Positions 36,961-46,420 of a stretch of 64,000 nt of DNA are shown one piece after another. A program made the translations under genes and the position numbers. A model generated the notes under the pieces. The model was not told the DNA's origin, ran no database searches, and saw nothing but the letters and a program-made list of their open reading frames with translations. This stretch comes from Rubripirellula lacrimiformis (GTDB taxonomy: Bacteria > Planctomycetota > Planctomycetia > Pirellulales > Pirellulaceae). Numbering within the stretch: the stretch's first letter is position 1; each line of letters starts with the position of its first letter. Location of the stretch: the NCBI RefSeq assembly GCF_007741535.1, contig NZ_CP036525.1:4526001-4590000 (forward strand). Reading direction: 5' to 3'.

Positions 36961-37566
36961 GCCCCCTCACCCCAACCCTCTCCCCCACGGTGAACGCGAG
37001 CAAAACTCGTGTTCAACGCGGGGGAGAGGGGGCTAAAAAGTGGGGCGGTGGTTGCGGTGGTTGGTTGGCATTGCTTGCTTCCTCTCCCCCACGATGAACG
37101 CGAGCAAAACTCGCGTTCAAGGCGGGGGAGAGGGGGCTAAAAAGTGTGGCGGTGGTTGCGGTGGTTGGTTGGCATTGCTTGCTTCCTCTCCCCCACGGTG
37201 AACGCGAGCAAAACTCGCGTTCAACGCGGGGGAGAGGGGGCTAAAAAGTGGGGCGGTGGTTGCGGTGGTTGGTTGGCATTGCTTGCTTCCTCTCCCCCAC
37301 GGTGAACGCGAGCAAAACTCGCGTTCAACGCGGGGGAGAGGGGGCTAAAAAGTGGGGCGGTGGTTGCGGTGGTTGGTTGGCATTGCTTGCTTCCTCTCCC
37401 CCACGGTGAACGCGAGCAAAACTCGTGTTCAACGCGGGGGAGAGGGGGCTAAAAAGTGGATGCGGTGGTTGGATTTTGCGTTGAACTTTTCTTGCCCCCT
37501 CTCCCCCGGATCCCATCGAAGTGGAGCTTCGGTGGGATCTGGGGGAGAGGGTTGGGGTGAGGGGGA
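36961..37566. repeat. Tandem array of five B hairpins (exact 104-bp period) ending in an A element
   Basis: The motif CCTCTCCCCCACG begins at 36977, 37081, 37185, 37289 and 37393, exactly 104 bp apart. Each unit holds a B hairpin (loop CAAAA) and the linker GGTGGTTGCGGTGGTTGGTT, then GGCATTGCTTGCTT. Copies differ at a few bases, such as CTCGCG versus CTCGTG in the stem. The fifth unit leads to an A hairpin at 37494-37566 with loop TGGAG. The array occupies the gap between the acidic-protein gene and the end of the helicase gene. The 180 bp before it (36780-36960) hold nothing recognisable. Confidence 0.92.
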
Positions 37567-37611
37567 CTAGCAGACGACGGGGAGGGATACGCGGCGCGGC
37601 GCCTTGTGCTT

Positions 37612-40600
37612 CTACTTGGCTTCTAGTGAGTGGTCTTTTAGCAGTGCGATTAGGTCGGCGGTGGACAGTTTGCCGGCTCGGTCGGTTCCTGCTAGGAGGC
37701 TGTCGGCTAGGTCTCGCTTGGTGTGGTGGAGATCGACGATTTGTTCTTCGATCGTGCCTCGGTTGATGAATCGATAGACGTTGACTGGTCGCTGTTGGCC
37801 GATGCGATGGGCGCGGTCGGTCGCCTGATCCTCGACCGCTGGGTTCCACCAGGGGTCCATGTGGAACACATAGTCGGCCGCGGTCAGGTTCAGGCCCGTT
37901 CCGCCGGCTTTCAAACTGATCAAGAACACGTCGCCCTTGCCTGCCTGGAACGATTCGACAGCCTCCTTGCGTTTGCTCATCGACGTCGAACCATCCAGAT
38001 ACTGGTACGACACTCCCATTCCATCCAGCTCGTCTCGCAGGATCGACAAGTGTTTCACAAATTGGCTGAACACCAGAACCTTGTGTTTGCCATCGACGAC
38101 CTCGCTGACCTTCTCGCCGAACAGAGCCAGCTTGGAACCGCTGATTCCATCACCGCCGACCAGACTTGGGTGGCAGCACGCCAGTCGCAAACGGGTCAGC
38201 TCGGCAAGCACTTGCAAATGCTGTTCGCCACTGGACTTCTCTTCTTTGGCGGATGCCGTAATGTTCTCGATCGCTTTGCGTCGCAGCGCTTCGTACAGTG
38301 CGACCTCGGCCGGCGACATCTCGACTTCCAAGACCGTCTCGGATCTGGCGGGCAGCTCCGACAACACCTCCGTCTTGGTACGCCGCAAAAGGAAGGGTTG
38401 GATCAGTCGCTTCAGCCGTCGACGCGAATCGCGGCAATTGTCTCGTTCGATCGGGATCGCAAACGATTTGCGAAATTGATCGCTGGACCCCAGCAACCCT
38501 GGCACGACGAATCGAAACAGGTTCCACAGTTCGCCCAGATGATTCTCCATCGGTGTCCCGGTCAAGATCACCTTGAAGTCGCCTTCCAACTGCATCACCG
38601 CCTGCGATCGTTTGGTATCGGCGTTCTTGATCGCCTGTGCTTCGTCCAACAGGATCGTACGCCAATGCACATTGGTGAAGCGATCGATTTCCGACTGCAG
38701 CAACCCGTAGCTGGTGATGATCAAGTCGCCGGGATGAATGTCGTCAAAGAACTGATCGCGGTCGCAGTCACGAAACAGTTTCGGCGTCAGCGTTGGCGCG
38801 AATTTTCGAGTCTCACTTTCCCAGTTAAAACCGACCGAGGCGGGTGCGACGATCAGTGCGGGCCCATCGGGCGCGCGTTCGATCAACAACCCCAACGCCT
38901 GGATCGTTTTCCCAAGCCCCATATCGTCGGCCAGGCACGCGCCGGTGTTCCAATGCGACAGACGCCGCAGCCACGCGTACCCCTCGACCTGATAGTCACG
39001 TAGGCTTGCTTGCAGCGTGGATGGCGGATCGGCCGGGATGGTGCTGGCTTCCTGGATGCGGCGCAGGTGTGACTTCCAATGCTTGTCCGTTTTGCACTGG
39101 GTGTCTTCCAACAACGAATCGACCACAAGTGCACGCACGGGAGCGAAACGCACCTTGTTCTTCATCGTTGTCCCGAAGGCAGCGATATCCGACACCCGTT
39201 GGCGCAGTTCGTGCGTCAATTCCAAGAACCTCCCGTCGTCAAGTTTGACGAACCGCGACGGTCCGGCCGAGGCCAGATCGAGCAGCGTCATCAAGTCCAA
39301 CGTCAACTCATCGTCGACGGTCAGCTTCCCCGAGGCCGCAAACCAATCGCGATCCTGTTTGAGACTGACTCGGAAATCGGCGTTGGACGATTGGCCCGCG
39401 ACCTGATGCGATTTGCCTCGCGGCCAAAGCAGCGTAACCTTACCCTGATCGGCCAGCTTCTGAAGTTCGACAACGAGCTCCAACGCATCGTCGCATTCAT
39501 CGAACAACCATTCCGTTTGATCGTCGGTCGACGTCCTCACTTCTAGCGGCCGACACTCGGTCAGGATCAGCTGCAATCGATCGCATTCGGCGTCCAGATC
39601 ACGTGTCGTCGTCAGCGACTTGCCGCCCACGGACGCAAAGACGGATGGGGCACCAACACCGGGGCGACAGAAAGGACCTTCCGCACCCAACGGTTGGACA
39701 AACAATTCCGCTCGCAAACCATCCTGGTACGGAGTCAGTTGGGCAACGATACCGTGCGACGACTCGATCGCTTCGCCGCTGGACGGTGCGGCCTCGATGT
39801 CCGATTGAACATCGATAACCGCCGCGATCGAGCGAGCGATTTGAGCCACGCGAGCCTGCTGGTCGGCGGGAATGGTGGGCAGATTCGAAATCAGTTCAGC
39901 GATCTTCTTTTGACGATCGGAAAACTGGACGACCGAGATCCGGTGCGAACCATCCACTTGAATGCTCATTGACTCACCGCCGCAAGTTGGTTGAACCGCC
40001 AGTTTGATCCGCTTCCCCTTTTGCTCGATCGTCAGATGCGGACGAGTCTCTGTGATTTGAATCGGCTCGTCACGTTCACCCAGGTGAAAGATGCTCGGAT
40101 GATCGACAATCGCTTTGCCGACTCGGGTCGCTGAGAATTCGTAGTACGTTTCGCGATAGCCGTAGGGGTTCGTGTCATAACGCTGGATCATGCATTGACA
40201 AATATCGCGATCCTGCTGAGTCAGATACCCGAAATCGGAGGTTTGCCAATTTTCATACAGTCGCCCCAGTGCAACTTTGCGTCCTTTGCTCCAGCCTTTC
40301 TTGCCCAGCTTTTGAACAATAGGATAGAGCTCAATCCAATTGCCATCGTCGGAATACTGCAACTCCCAAATCATCCGCTCGGCGTTCAATGGAATCTGCC
40401 CTGCGGTGGCTGAACCAGTGTCGGTACCAGCGCACAGATTCTCCAAGGCGGTCAATCCCGAATCCCAAATTGGCGCAGGCTGGATGAAGTCGCCCAGCGA
40501 TGCGGTGCCCAAACGCTGGTGTGATTGTTTCGCGAATGAGATCAGCTCCGCTTGCTCATTCTTATCGATGGGGAAACGCGACAAGATGATTGCCAGTTCG

Positions 40601-41775
40601 GCGGCAAACCAATCGGCCCCCGTTGCTCGGCAGACGTCCAATGACGCCCTGATGACTTTGACCGATTCCGTGGTTTTCGCTTCGCTGAGGTACCAAATCC
40701 GGTTCCACCCACTGAGCAAACAAACCAAAATCGTTTGATTTAGCGAGAATGATTCGTGCGAATGCTTGTTCCCGATCAGATCTGTCTGATAGGCCAGAGC
40801 GGCGGATAGAGGTAACTCGGTCCAATCGTAATCGTTCCTCCAGTCGGACACGACTTTGGCAATCTGACGAAGTTTTTTCTGAGCCGCAGGCGAGTTCTGA
40901 CGCAGTAGCAACAACCCATAAAATACCGAGGACAAGTGGCGGAGATTGATCTTGCGTGTCTTCGTCCGCTTGCGAGTCTCTTTGTCCGCAGTTTCAAAAT
41001 GTTTCAAGGCCGATTCGTAGTCGCCCTGCAAGAAGGCGATGCATCCTTGAATCTCTGATCTGGGCGTACCGACCCGGTCAGCAAATTTCCTGAGGGCCGG
41101 GATGTTTCCCTGCGAAGCAAAAAGATCAATTGCGGCGACAATGACCTCCTCGGGTAGCCGTTCGAATACGTCCAGCACACTTTCAATCTCGTCTACCAAA
41201 CCGGACCGGCGAGCGTCCCCATGATTGATCAAGTCTCCACAAGAGCTGGCGAAAAAATGGGCCTGAAATTTTGGATGCAACCCCTTGAATACATCTAGGC
41301 AAAACGGAAAAAGCACGACCGGATTGAAACTATGGTACTGACCAAGCTTGGTCCAAGTTTCCCAATCACCTCGGTAAAACGCGAACCGCATTTGCCGGAC
41401 TGCGGTGACTTGATCGTGGGCGTAAAATGTCGAATAGGATTGCCTTTCGAGTCTTTCCCGGACATCCTCCGCAATTCCGCTAGCCAAAGAATCTCGAAAT
41501 ACGTAATCAACCAGTTTGCTGGTAACTTCGACGGGACCTTGCCTCGAGTTGCTCAGATAGACAAGCAAGCCCTGTTCAATCGCCTGAGCCAGTTCAAGGC
41601 GATGCTGCTGGTAGTGAACAAGATGCTGATCTTCATGCATGACTCCCACATTGGCCGCAAACTCGACCAGCGACGTTTTCGTCATTGGCTTGCTAGACGC
41701 AGCGACTTGCAGGATCTTTTTGATCGTCGGAGCGAGCTGTTTGTAACTTTTGATCAACTGTTGCTGAGCATTCAT
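37612..41775 (-). CDS. SNF2-family DNA-dependent ATPase/helicase
   Basis: 1387 residues from ATG 41775 (MNAQQQLIKSYKQLAP); the frame is open 8 codons more. The SNF2 motor occupies the last third: motif I ADDMGLGKTIQALGLL, Ia LIVAPASVGFNWESE, II ILLDEAQAIKN, III ILTGTPMENHLGELW, then SLKAGGTGLNLT (V) and ATDRAHRIGQQRPVNVYRFI (VI). About 900 residues lie ahead of it: a helical region with repeat-like segments (LRKFADRVGTPRSE) and a beta-rich SNF2-associated part. It would translocate on duplex DNA and remodel protein-DNA complexes. No nuclease or methylase partner is adjacent. The gene is divergent from the SDR at 42093. Confidence 0.92.
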   Translation of the reverse strand: MNAQQQLIKSYKQLAPTIKKILQVAASSKPMTKTSLVEFAANVGVMHEDQHLVHYQQHRLELAQAIEQGLLVYLSNSRQGPVEVTSKLVDYVFRDSLASGIAEDVRERLERQSYSTFYAHDQVTAVRQMRFAFYRGDWETWTKLGQYHSFNPVVLFPFCLDVFKGLHPKFQAHFFASSCGDLINHGDARRSGLVDEIESVLDVFERLPEEVIVAAIDLFASQGNIPALRKFADRVGTPRSEIQGCIAFLQGDYESALKHFETADKETRKRTKTRKINLRHLSSVFYGLLLLRQNSPAAQKKLRQIAKVVSDWRNDYDWTELPLSAALAYQTDLIGNKHSHESFSLNQTILVCLLSGWNRIWYLSEAKTTESVKVIRASLDVCRATGADWFAAELAIILSRFPIDKNEQAELISFAKQSHQRLGTASLGDFIQPAPIWDSGLTALENLCAGTDTGSATAGQIPLNAERMIWELQYSDDGNWIELYPIVQKLGKKGWSKGRKVALGRLYENWQTSDFGYLTQQDRDICQCMIQRYDTNPYGYRETYYEFSATRVGKAIVDHPSIFHLGERDEPIQITETRPHLTIEQKGKRIKLAVQPTCGGESMSIQVDGSHRISVVQFSDRQKKIAELISNLPTIPADQQARVAQIARSIAAVIDVQSDIEAAPSSGEAIESSHGIVAQLTPYQDGLRAELFVQPLGAEGPFCRPGVGAPSVFASVGGKSLTTTRDLDAECDRLQLILTECRPLEVRTSTDDQTEWLFDECDDALELVVELQKLADQGKVTLLWPRGKSHQVAGQSSNADFRVSLKQDRDWFAASGKLTVDDELTLDLMTLLDLASAGPSRFVKLDDGRFLELTHELRQRVSDIAAFGTTMKNKVRFAPVRALVVDSLLEDTQCKTDKHWKSHLRRIQEASTIPADPPSTLQASLRDYQVEGYAWLRRLSHWNTGACLADDMGLGKTIQALGLLIERAPDGPALIVAPASVGFNWESETRKFAPTLTPKLFRDCDRDQFFDDIHPGDLIITSYGLLQSEIDRFTNVHWRTILLDEAQAIKNADTKRSQAVMQLEGDFKVILTGTPMENHLGELWNLFRFVVPGLLGSSDQFRKSFAIPIERDNCRDSRRRLKRLIQPFLLRRTKTEVLSELPARSETVLEVEMSPAEVALYEALRRKAIENITASAKEEKSSGEQHLQVLAELTRLRLACCHPSLVGGDGISGSKLALFGEKVSEVVDGKHKVLVFSQFVKHLSILRDELDGMGVSYQYLDGSTSMSKRKEAVESFQAGKGDVFLISLKAGGTGLNLTAADYVFHMDPWWNPAVEDQATDRAHRIGQQRPVNVYRFINRGTIEEQIVDLHHTKRDLADSLLAGTDRAGKLSTADLIALLKDHSLEAK

Positions 41776-42092
41776 GCAGAAGCGCTTTTCGCAAGGCAAG
41801 CAAAGGATTGTTCGTCAAGCAAATCATGATAGTGACTCGATCGCGTTGGGGTGAATGCCCCCATCGCCGTGCGGCTACTCAATGCACCGCGGGAAAGTGC
41901 CGGAACGGAAGAACTGGACGCGGCTACGAGTCCCTGGCCCCCGTATCACAAAACAAACTTGGGGGGGGCTGATCCTGCGTCAGATCATCCATCATGACCG
42001 TCAACGGTCTCGAAGCGGACGCGATCATCGACTACTCTCATCTTGTCATTCGCCCCGCCCCCCCAAATGATTCAAGATTGCGACACAGACCT
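41776..42092. other. Divergent promoter region between helicase and SDR genes
   Basis: About 317 bp separating oppositely oriented genes, so both promoters should lie here. No repeat of the A, B or C family and no small gene is seen. A run of eight G residues (CTTGGGGGGGGCT) occurs near 41963. Confidence 0.45.
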
Positions 42093-42869
42093 ATGGATAC
42101 TGGACTCAACGGAAAAACAGTGGTCGTGATCGGCGCCGCTCGTGGGATCGGCCGAGCGGTTGCGGATGCATTCCTTGACGAAGGTTGCGATGTGATTGCC
42201 GCCGACGCGGATCCTTCCGTGCTGAAGCAGTCACGCCAGCGGGTGACAGGCAAGGTGATTGACGTCACCAATTTGCAGCAAGTCGAGTTGCTTGCGAGCG
42301 AATCCGGGGACGTTTCTCACGTCGTTTTTACCGTCGCTGTTGGAAGCGGTCACTACGGATTCCCGTTCTGGAATGTGCCACCGGTCGAGTGGGCACGCGT
42401 TTTGGAAGTCAACTTGATGGGAGCCGTCCATGTGGCGCACGCGTTCGCTCCGCTGCTTGCCAGTCGCGGGGACGGCAGCCTTTTATTTTATGTCTCCGTC
42501 GCCGGTCAAATCGGCTCGCAAACGGATCCACCCTACAGCGCATCCAAGGCTGCACTGATCAACTTCACCCAGTGCGCCGGCAAGGACCTGGCATCCTCCG
42601 GCGTACGCGTCAACGCGATCGCACCGGGAATGGTGAAGACGGACCTGAACCAAGCGGTCTGGGAATCGAGTCGCGGTGGAGCCCCCGACCAGCAAGGGCA
42701 GACCTATGAACAGTGGGCAGCCGAGAAAATCCGACGCGTTTCTCCGCTGGGGCGATGGCAAGAGCTAGACGAAATCGCAGCGACCACCGTGTTCCTTGCG
42801 TCCGATGCCGCTCGCAACATCACCGGCCAAACGATCAACATCGACGGCGGCCAAGTCATGCACTCCTAG
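42093..42869 (+). CDS. SDR-family oxidoreductase
   Basis: A 258-residue classical short-chain dehydrogenase/reductase. Motifs are VVVIGAARGIGRAVADAF (cofactor binding), VIAADAD (the Asp suggests NAD preference), LLFYVSVAGQIG with the catalytic Ser, the active-site YSASKAALINF (YxxxK), and the C-terminal RVSPLGRWQELDEIA with ITGQTINIDGGQ. ATG 42093 is chosen because the nucleotide-binding strand follows; the frame is open 33 codons upstream without similarity. It is followed after about 145 bp by a second NAD(P)-binding gene on the same strand. Substrate unknown. Confidence 0.9.
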   Translation: MDTGLNGKTVVVIGAARGIGRAVADAFLDEGCDVIAADADPSVLKQSRQRVTGKVIDVTNLQQVELLASESGDVSHVVFTVAVGSGHYGFPFWNVPPVEWARVLEVNLMGAVHVAHAFAPLLASRGDGSLLFYVSVAGQIGSQTDPPYSASKAALINFTQCAGKDLASSGVRVNAIAPGMVKTDLNQAVWESSRGGAPDQQGQTYEQWAAEKIRRVSPLGRWQELDEIAATTVFLASDAARNITGQTINIDGGQVMHS

Positions 42870-43014
42870 GACAAAACGATGAAGTGGTGGGAGATCGCCG
42901 AAGGTCTTCGCGATGTGCGTCAACGGGGTATGTTGATTGTCATCACGCGTCGGTATCGGACGCCTTCGATTTTGGGACGACATGACGTTTGCACGCCACA
43001 TTTAGGAAGAAAAA

Positions 43015-43887
43015 ATGAAAGAACGAATCGCAGTCACGGCCGCCAGCGGTCATCTGGGCTCGGAAATCGTCCGCGCCGCAATCGAGATCGTCGGCTCCGA
43101 AAACGTGGTTGGACTCGCCCGCACGCCTCGCAAAGCCGAGGCACTCGGAGTCGAAATACGGCCCGGCGACTACACTTCACCGGACGACTTGGAACGGTCG
43201 CTCCACGATATCGGCACTTTGCTCCTGATATCCGGAATGGACGCACCCGACAAACGGATCCTGCAGCATCGCAACGTCATCGAATCAGCCAAACGGGCGG
43301 GCGTGACGAAAATCGTCTACACCAGCATCCAAGGAGCCGAAGAAGGCACCGCCTTCTCGCCGATCGTCCAAAGCAACCGGCAAACGGAAGAGGACGTTCG
43401 CAACAGCGGTCTCTCATGGTCGATCGGACGCAACGGTATCTACATCGAACCGGATGTTGACTACATCGCGACCTATATCGAACGAGGAGAAATTGCGAAC
43501 TGCGCGGGCGACCAGAAGTGTGGCTACACGACGCGTTCCGAACTGGCATACGCATACGCCCGCATGATGACGGGATCGGAACACAACGGTCAAACTTACA
43601 ATTTGCATGGCGAAGCGATCACTCAGCAGCAATTAGCCGAGTTCATGAACGCTGCTTTTGGCACCGACTTGAAATACAGACCAATGTCGGTCCAGGAATA
43701 CCGCGAAGATCGAGTCGCCGAACTTGGCGAATTTCTAGGCGGCGTGATCGCTGGAATCTACGAAGGGATTCGTATGGGTGCGGCAAACAACGAAAGCCAG
43801 TTTGCGAAAGCTGCTGGTCGAGACCATGTCAGCTGGGCAACCTATTTCGGTGGCCTGAAACCGATCAAGCCGTCATCGGGATCCTAG
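43015..43887 (+). CDS. NmrA-like NAD(P)H-binding reductase
   Basis: A 290-residue atypical SDR. The start MKERIAVTAASGHLGSEIVR carries the Gly-rich motif, followed by GLARTPRKAEALG (Arg suggests NADP preference), LLISGMDAPDK, the segment IVYTSIQGAEEGTAF, and LSWSIGRNGIYIEPDVDYI. The C-terminal TYNLHGEAITQQQLAEFM matches the NmrA/quinone-reductase 2 (QorB-like) group. Proteins of this class either reduce quinones or act as redox sensors. GGAAG precedes the ATG. It is probably co-oriented with the SDR upstream but separated by a 145-bp gap. Confidence 0.88.
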   Translation: MKERIAVTAASGHLGSEIVRAAIEIVGSENVVGLARTPRKAEALGVEIRPGDYTSPDDLERSLHDIGTLLLISGMDAPDKRILQHRNVIESAKRAGVTKIVYTSIQGAEEGTAFSPIVQSNRQTEEDVRNSGLSWSIGRNGIYIEPDVDYIATYIERGEIANCAGDQKCGYTTRSELAYAYARMMTGSEHNGQTYNLHGEAITQQQLAEFMNAAFGTDLKYRPMSVQEYREDRVAELGEFLGGVIAGIYEGIRMGAANNESQFAKAAGRDHVSWATYFGGLKPIKPSSGS

Positions 43888-44129
43888 TCGCCCGAACCCT
43901 TCGTCCCATTTTTCGCAGTGCGGGCCGTGAAACGACGCAGCCGCGACGCAGCAGAATCGAAGAATCGATGACCGCCCAGGATGCTTCCTCTGATCCGGAC
44001 CGACGAAGTCACACCAACTAGACTTGCACGCGTGCGTGTTTGAATGAACGCGGATGGTGATCCGTCGCTGATCATTTGGCGTTCACCGGCCCCCCAACGG
44101 TTATCCCAGGAAAGCGTGGACCACTGACC

Positions 44130-46220
44130 ATGAAATACGTCCTTGTTGTTCTGATCGCGATTCTTCCCGCAGTTTCGACGGTAGCCGACGAACGTCCAAG
44201 ATCGGAGGCGAGGGCCAAGCCGATGGTTCATCCCGGACTGCTCCACAGTCGCCCCGAGCTGAATTTCATCCAACAGAAGATTCAGACCGGCCAACAGCCC
44301 TGGAAGTCGGCGTGGGATCAGCTGCAATCGGCCGAGGTCGCTTCGTTGGACTATTCCCCATCGCCGACAGCCGGGGTTGTACGCGGAGTTCGAAACAATC
44401 CGAACATCGGCAGTTCGGATATGTCCCGCGACGCAGCGGCTGCTTACGCCCATGCTTTGCAGTGGAGCCTGACGCAGAATGCGGCGCACGCAAAGAAGGC
44501 GATCGAAATCCTGAACGCCTGGGCAGACACGCTCGAGTCCGTTTCCGGTCACGATGCGAAACTGTTGGTCGGGATGGACGGAGTCGCGTTTTGCAACGCG
44601 GCTGAGCTGATTCGGCACACCAGCACCCAGTGGCGGGCCGAGGATCAGAAAACGTTCGAGCGAATGCTCCGTCAGGTCTTCTACCCTGTGATCAAGGACT
44701 TCTTTCCCACCGCCAACGGCAACTGGGACGCATCCATGATCCAAACCATGATCGCGATGGGAATCTATCTGGACGATCACGCGATGTTCGACCGCGCGGC
44801 GGATTACTTCTTGCAGGGTTCAGGCAACGGGGCAATTGAAAACTATTTGAACGAATGGGGCCAGTGTCAGGAGAGTGGACGAGACCAGTCGCATGTGCAG
44901 ATGGGGTTGGGGTTCCTCGCCTGCGCCTGCGAGATGGCTTGGAAGCAGGGCGTCGACCTGTATGCCGCGGCCGACAATCGTCTCGCAATGGGTTTCGAAT
45001 ACACGGCAAAATACAACTTGGGTGACGACGTGCCGTACCAACGGTACCGAAGTGTGGGAGACCGGTACGACTATCCCGCGATCTCATCCAAAGGACGGGG
45101 ACGCTTCCGCCCGATCTACCAGCGAGTCGTCCATCATTACCACGATCGAATGGGGATGGACATGCCGTCTAGCCTGCGAGTCGCAGACCAGGAACGCCCC
45201 GAAGGATCGCATCGTCAACACATGTCGTGGGGAACTCTGACATCCTTTGGATTGCCGGAGGAAAAGAACGCAACGCAGAAGAACGCAACAGAGGACAAGG
45301 ACGCTCCGGGCGGGATCTCACCGCCGAAGGATGCGGCGACGAACAATCCAGCGTTCGACGAATCGACGTCCCGCAGCGATTTCCCCGTGGTGCTCGGTCA
45401 CGGAGTTGGCAGATTCAAAGTCGGAACGAGGATGGCTCGTGATCACTTCGAAACCCTCGACAACTGGGTCGTCCAGATTCAGCCGCGATCGGGATTCGCG
45501 CCCGCCAAGGTGATGGCGACGGGACACTCGCTTGATTGCCAGTTGCCAGGACGCGGATGCACGGTGTGGTTCAAACAGAAGCTGCCCACACGCGTTGCGA
45601 TTACTTACGACGTGCTTTGCCCCACATCGAAACCGGCGATCCGGGGACAGCAGCCACGCGACATCAACAACTTTTGGATGGCGACGGATCCACTGGATCG
45701 CGACCTGGGGCTGTTCGACTCGGACCAGTACACCGGCAAATTTTCCACTTATGACAAGCTTCACGGCTACTACGCCAGCACGGGTGGGGGTGGATCGGTC
45801 GCCAACTTGACCACCCGAATGCGGCGATATCCTCGAGAAGTGGACGGCAAGCCATCCGATCATTTGGCACTGAACGACAAGGACGGAAAACCCGGCTACC
45901 TGATCACACCGGACAAAGTGATGTCGGTACAACTGGTCGCATTTGACGACGTGATCCAATACGTCGTTGATGGCAAGCTTATCTACCAAATTGCGGCCGG
46001 CGACCCAGTCCAGATCGAAGGACGCGACAGCCAAGGCAAGCCGACGGTGCGGCAGGCCAACTATGATGTCGATCGATTTCCCGTCTATCGCCAAGGCTAT
46101 TTTGGGTTTCGCATGGTTGGCACCCACCATATCTATACGAATTTCCAAGTCTTTCACCTGGAACCGGCGGACGGCACGAAAACAAAACCGGCGGGTGCAC
46201 CTGCCGCGGTCAAACAATGA
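44130..46220 (+). CDS. Exported alginate-lyase-like protein with a C-terminal DUF6250-like domain
   Basis: A 696-residue secreted protein with the leader MKYVLVVLIAILPAVSTVADE. The N-terminal half (about 35-370) is an alpha/alpha-barrel of the alginate lyase superfamily: MVHPGLLHSRPELNFIQ, YAHALQWSLTQNAAHAKKAI, NGNWDASMIQTMIAMGIY and ECGQCQ-type EWGQCQESGRDQSHVQMG, the last holding the likely Asn/His/Tyr active site. A linker rich in Lys and Asp follows, then a jelly-roll region (about 430-690) with FNNFWMATDPLD-like DINNFWMATDPLD and YQGYFGFRMVGTHHIYTNFQ, as in DUF6250. It probably cleaves a uronic-acid polysaccharide. ATG 44130 begins the leader. The stop overlaps an upstream ATG in the next frame. 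Confidence 0.85.
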   Translation: MKYVLVVLIAILPAVSTVADERPRSEARAKPMVHPGLLHSRPELNFIQQKIQTGQQPWKSAWDQLQSAEVASLDYSPSPTAGVVRGVRNNPNIGSSDMSRDAAAAYAHALQWSLTQNAAHAKKAIEILNAWADTLESVSGHDAKLLVGMDGVAFCNAAELIRHTSTQWRAEDQKTFERMLRQVFYPVIKDFFPTANGNWDASMIQTMIAMGIYLDDHAMFDRAADYFLQGSGNGAIENYLNEWGQCQESGRDQSHVQMGLGFLACACEMAWKQGVDLYAAADNRLAMGFEYTAKYNLGDDVPYQRYRSVGDRYDYPAISSKGRGRFRPIYQRVVHHYHDRMGMDMPSSLRVADQERPEGSHRQHMSWGTLTSFGLPEEKNATQKNATEDKDAPGGISPPKDAATNNPAFDESTSRSDFPVVLGHGVGRFKVGTRMARDHFETLDNWVVQIQPRSGFAPAKVMATGHSLDCQLPGRGCTVWFKQKLPTRVAITYDVLCPTSKPAIRGQQPRDINNFWMATDPLDRDLGLFDSDQYTGKFSTYDKLHGYYASTGGGGSVANLTTRMRRYPREVDGKPSDHLALNDKDGKPGYLITPDKVMSVQLVAFDDVIQYVVDGKLIYQIAAGDPVQIEGRDSQGKPTVRQANYDVDRFPVYRQGYFGFRMVGTHHIYTNFQVFHLEPADGTKTKPAGAPAAVKQ

Positions 46221-46420
46221 TCTGCACTGCCGGACGATCAGGAATGACATCCACGGGACGGGTCGCGACACGGGCCCGCTTGTTGTGCCACTTACCGGGC
46301 ACAACGAGTGCCAATCGCCAACGCAACCAACGTCGAACCAACTTCCGAACGATGCCAATCCACCAATCTTTACCATCCCCGTTGAATCCCGCGAAAGACA
46401 TCCTCGTGGAGCGTTCCATC

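Noticed and set aside
36961-37566. Possible CRISPR array
   Set aside because: The spacing is regular, but the linkers are identical between units and the hairpin units are long. CRISPR spacers would be unique and repeats shorter, and no cas gene is present.
37723-39003. 426-codon frame antisense to the helicase
   Set aside because: It mirrors the conserved helicase motifs on the other strand, which explains its openness in GC-rich DNA.
37612-41775. Phage-defence island built around the SNF2 ATPase
   Set aside because: No nuclease, methylase, protease or toxin gene lies next to it; neighbours are metabolic or of unknown function.
45318-46376. 352-codon frame antisense to the alginate-lyase-like gene
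   Set aside because: The plus-strand protein has a leader and recognisable domains across the same bases; the antisense product has none.
46217-46420. Earlier start of the beta-helix gene at the ATGA overlap
   Set aside because: The 68 extra residues are low in hydrophobic order and would place the signal peptide deep inside the protein. Starts at 46421 or 46454 put the leader near the N terminus.
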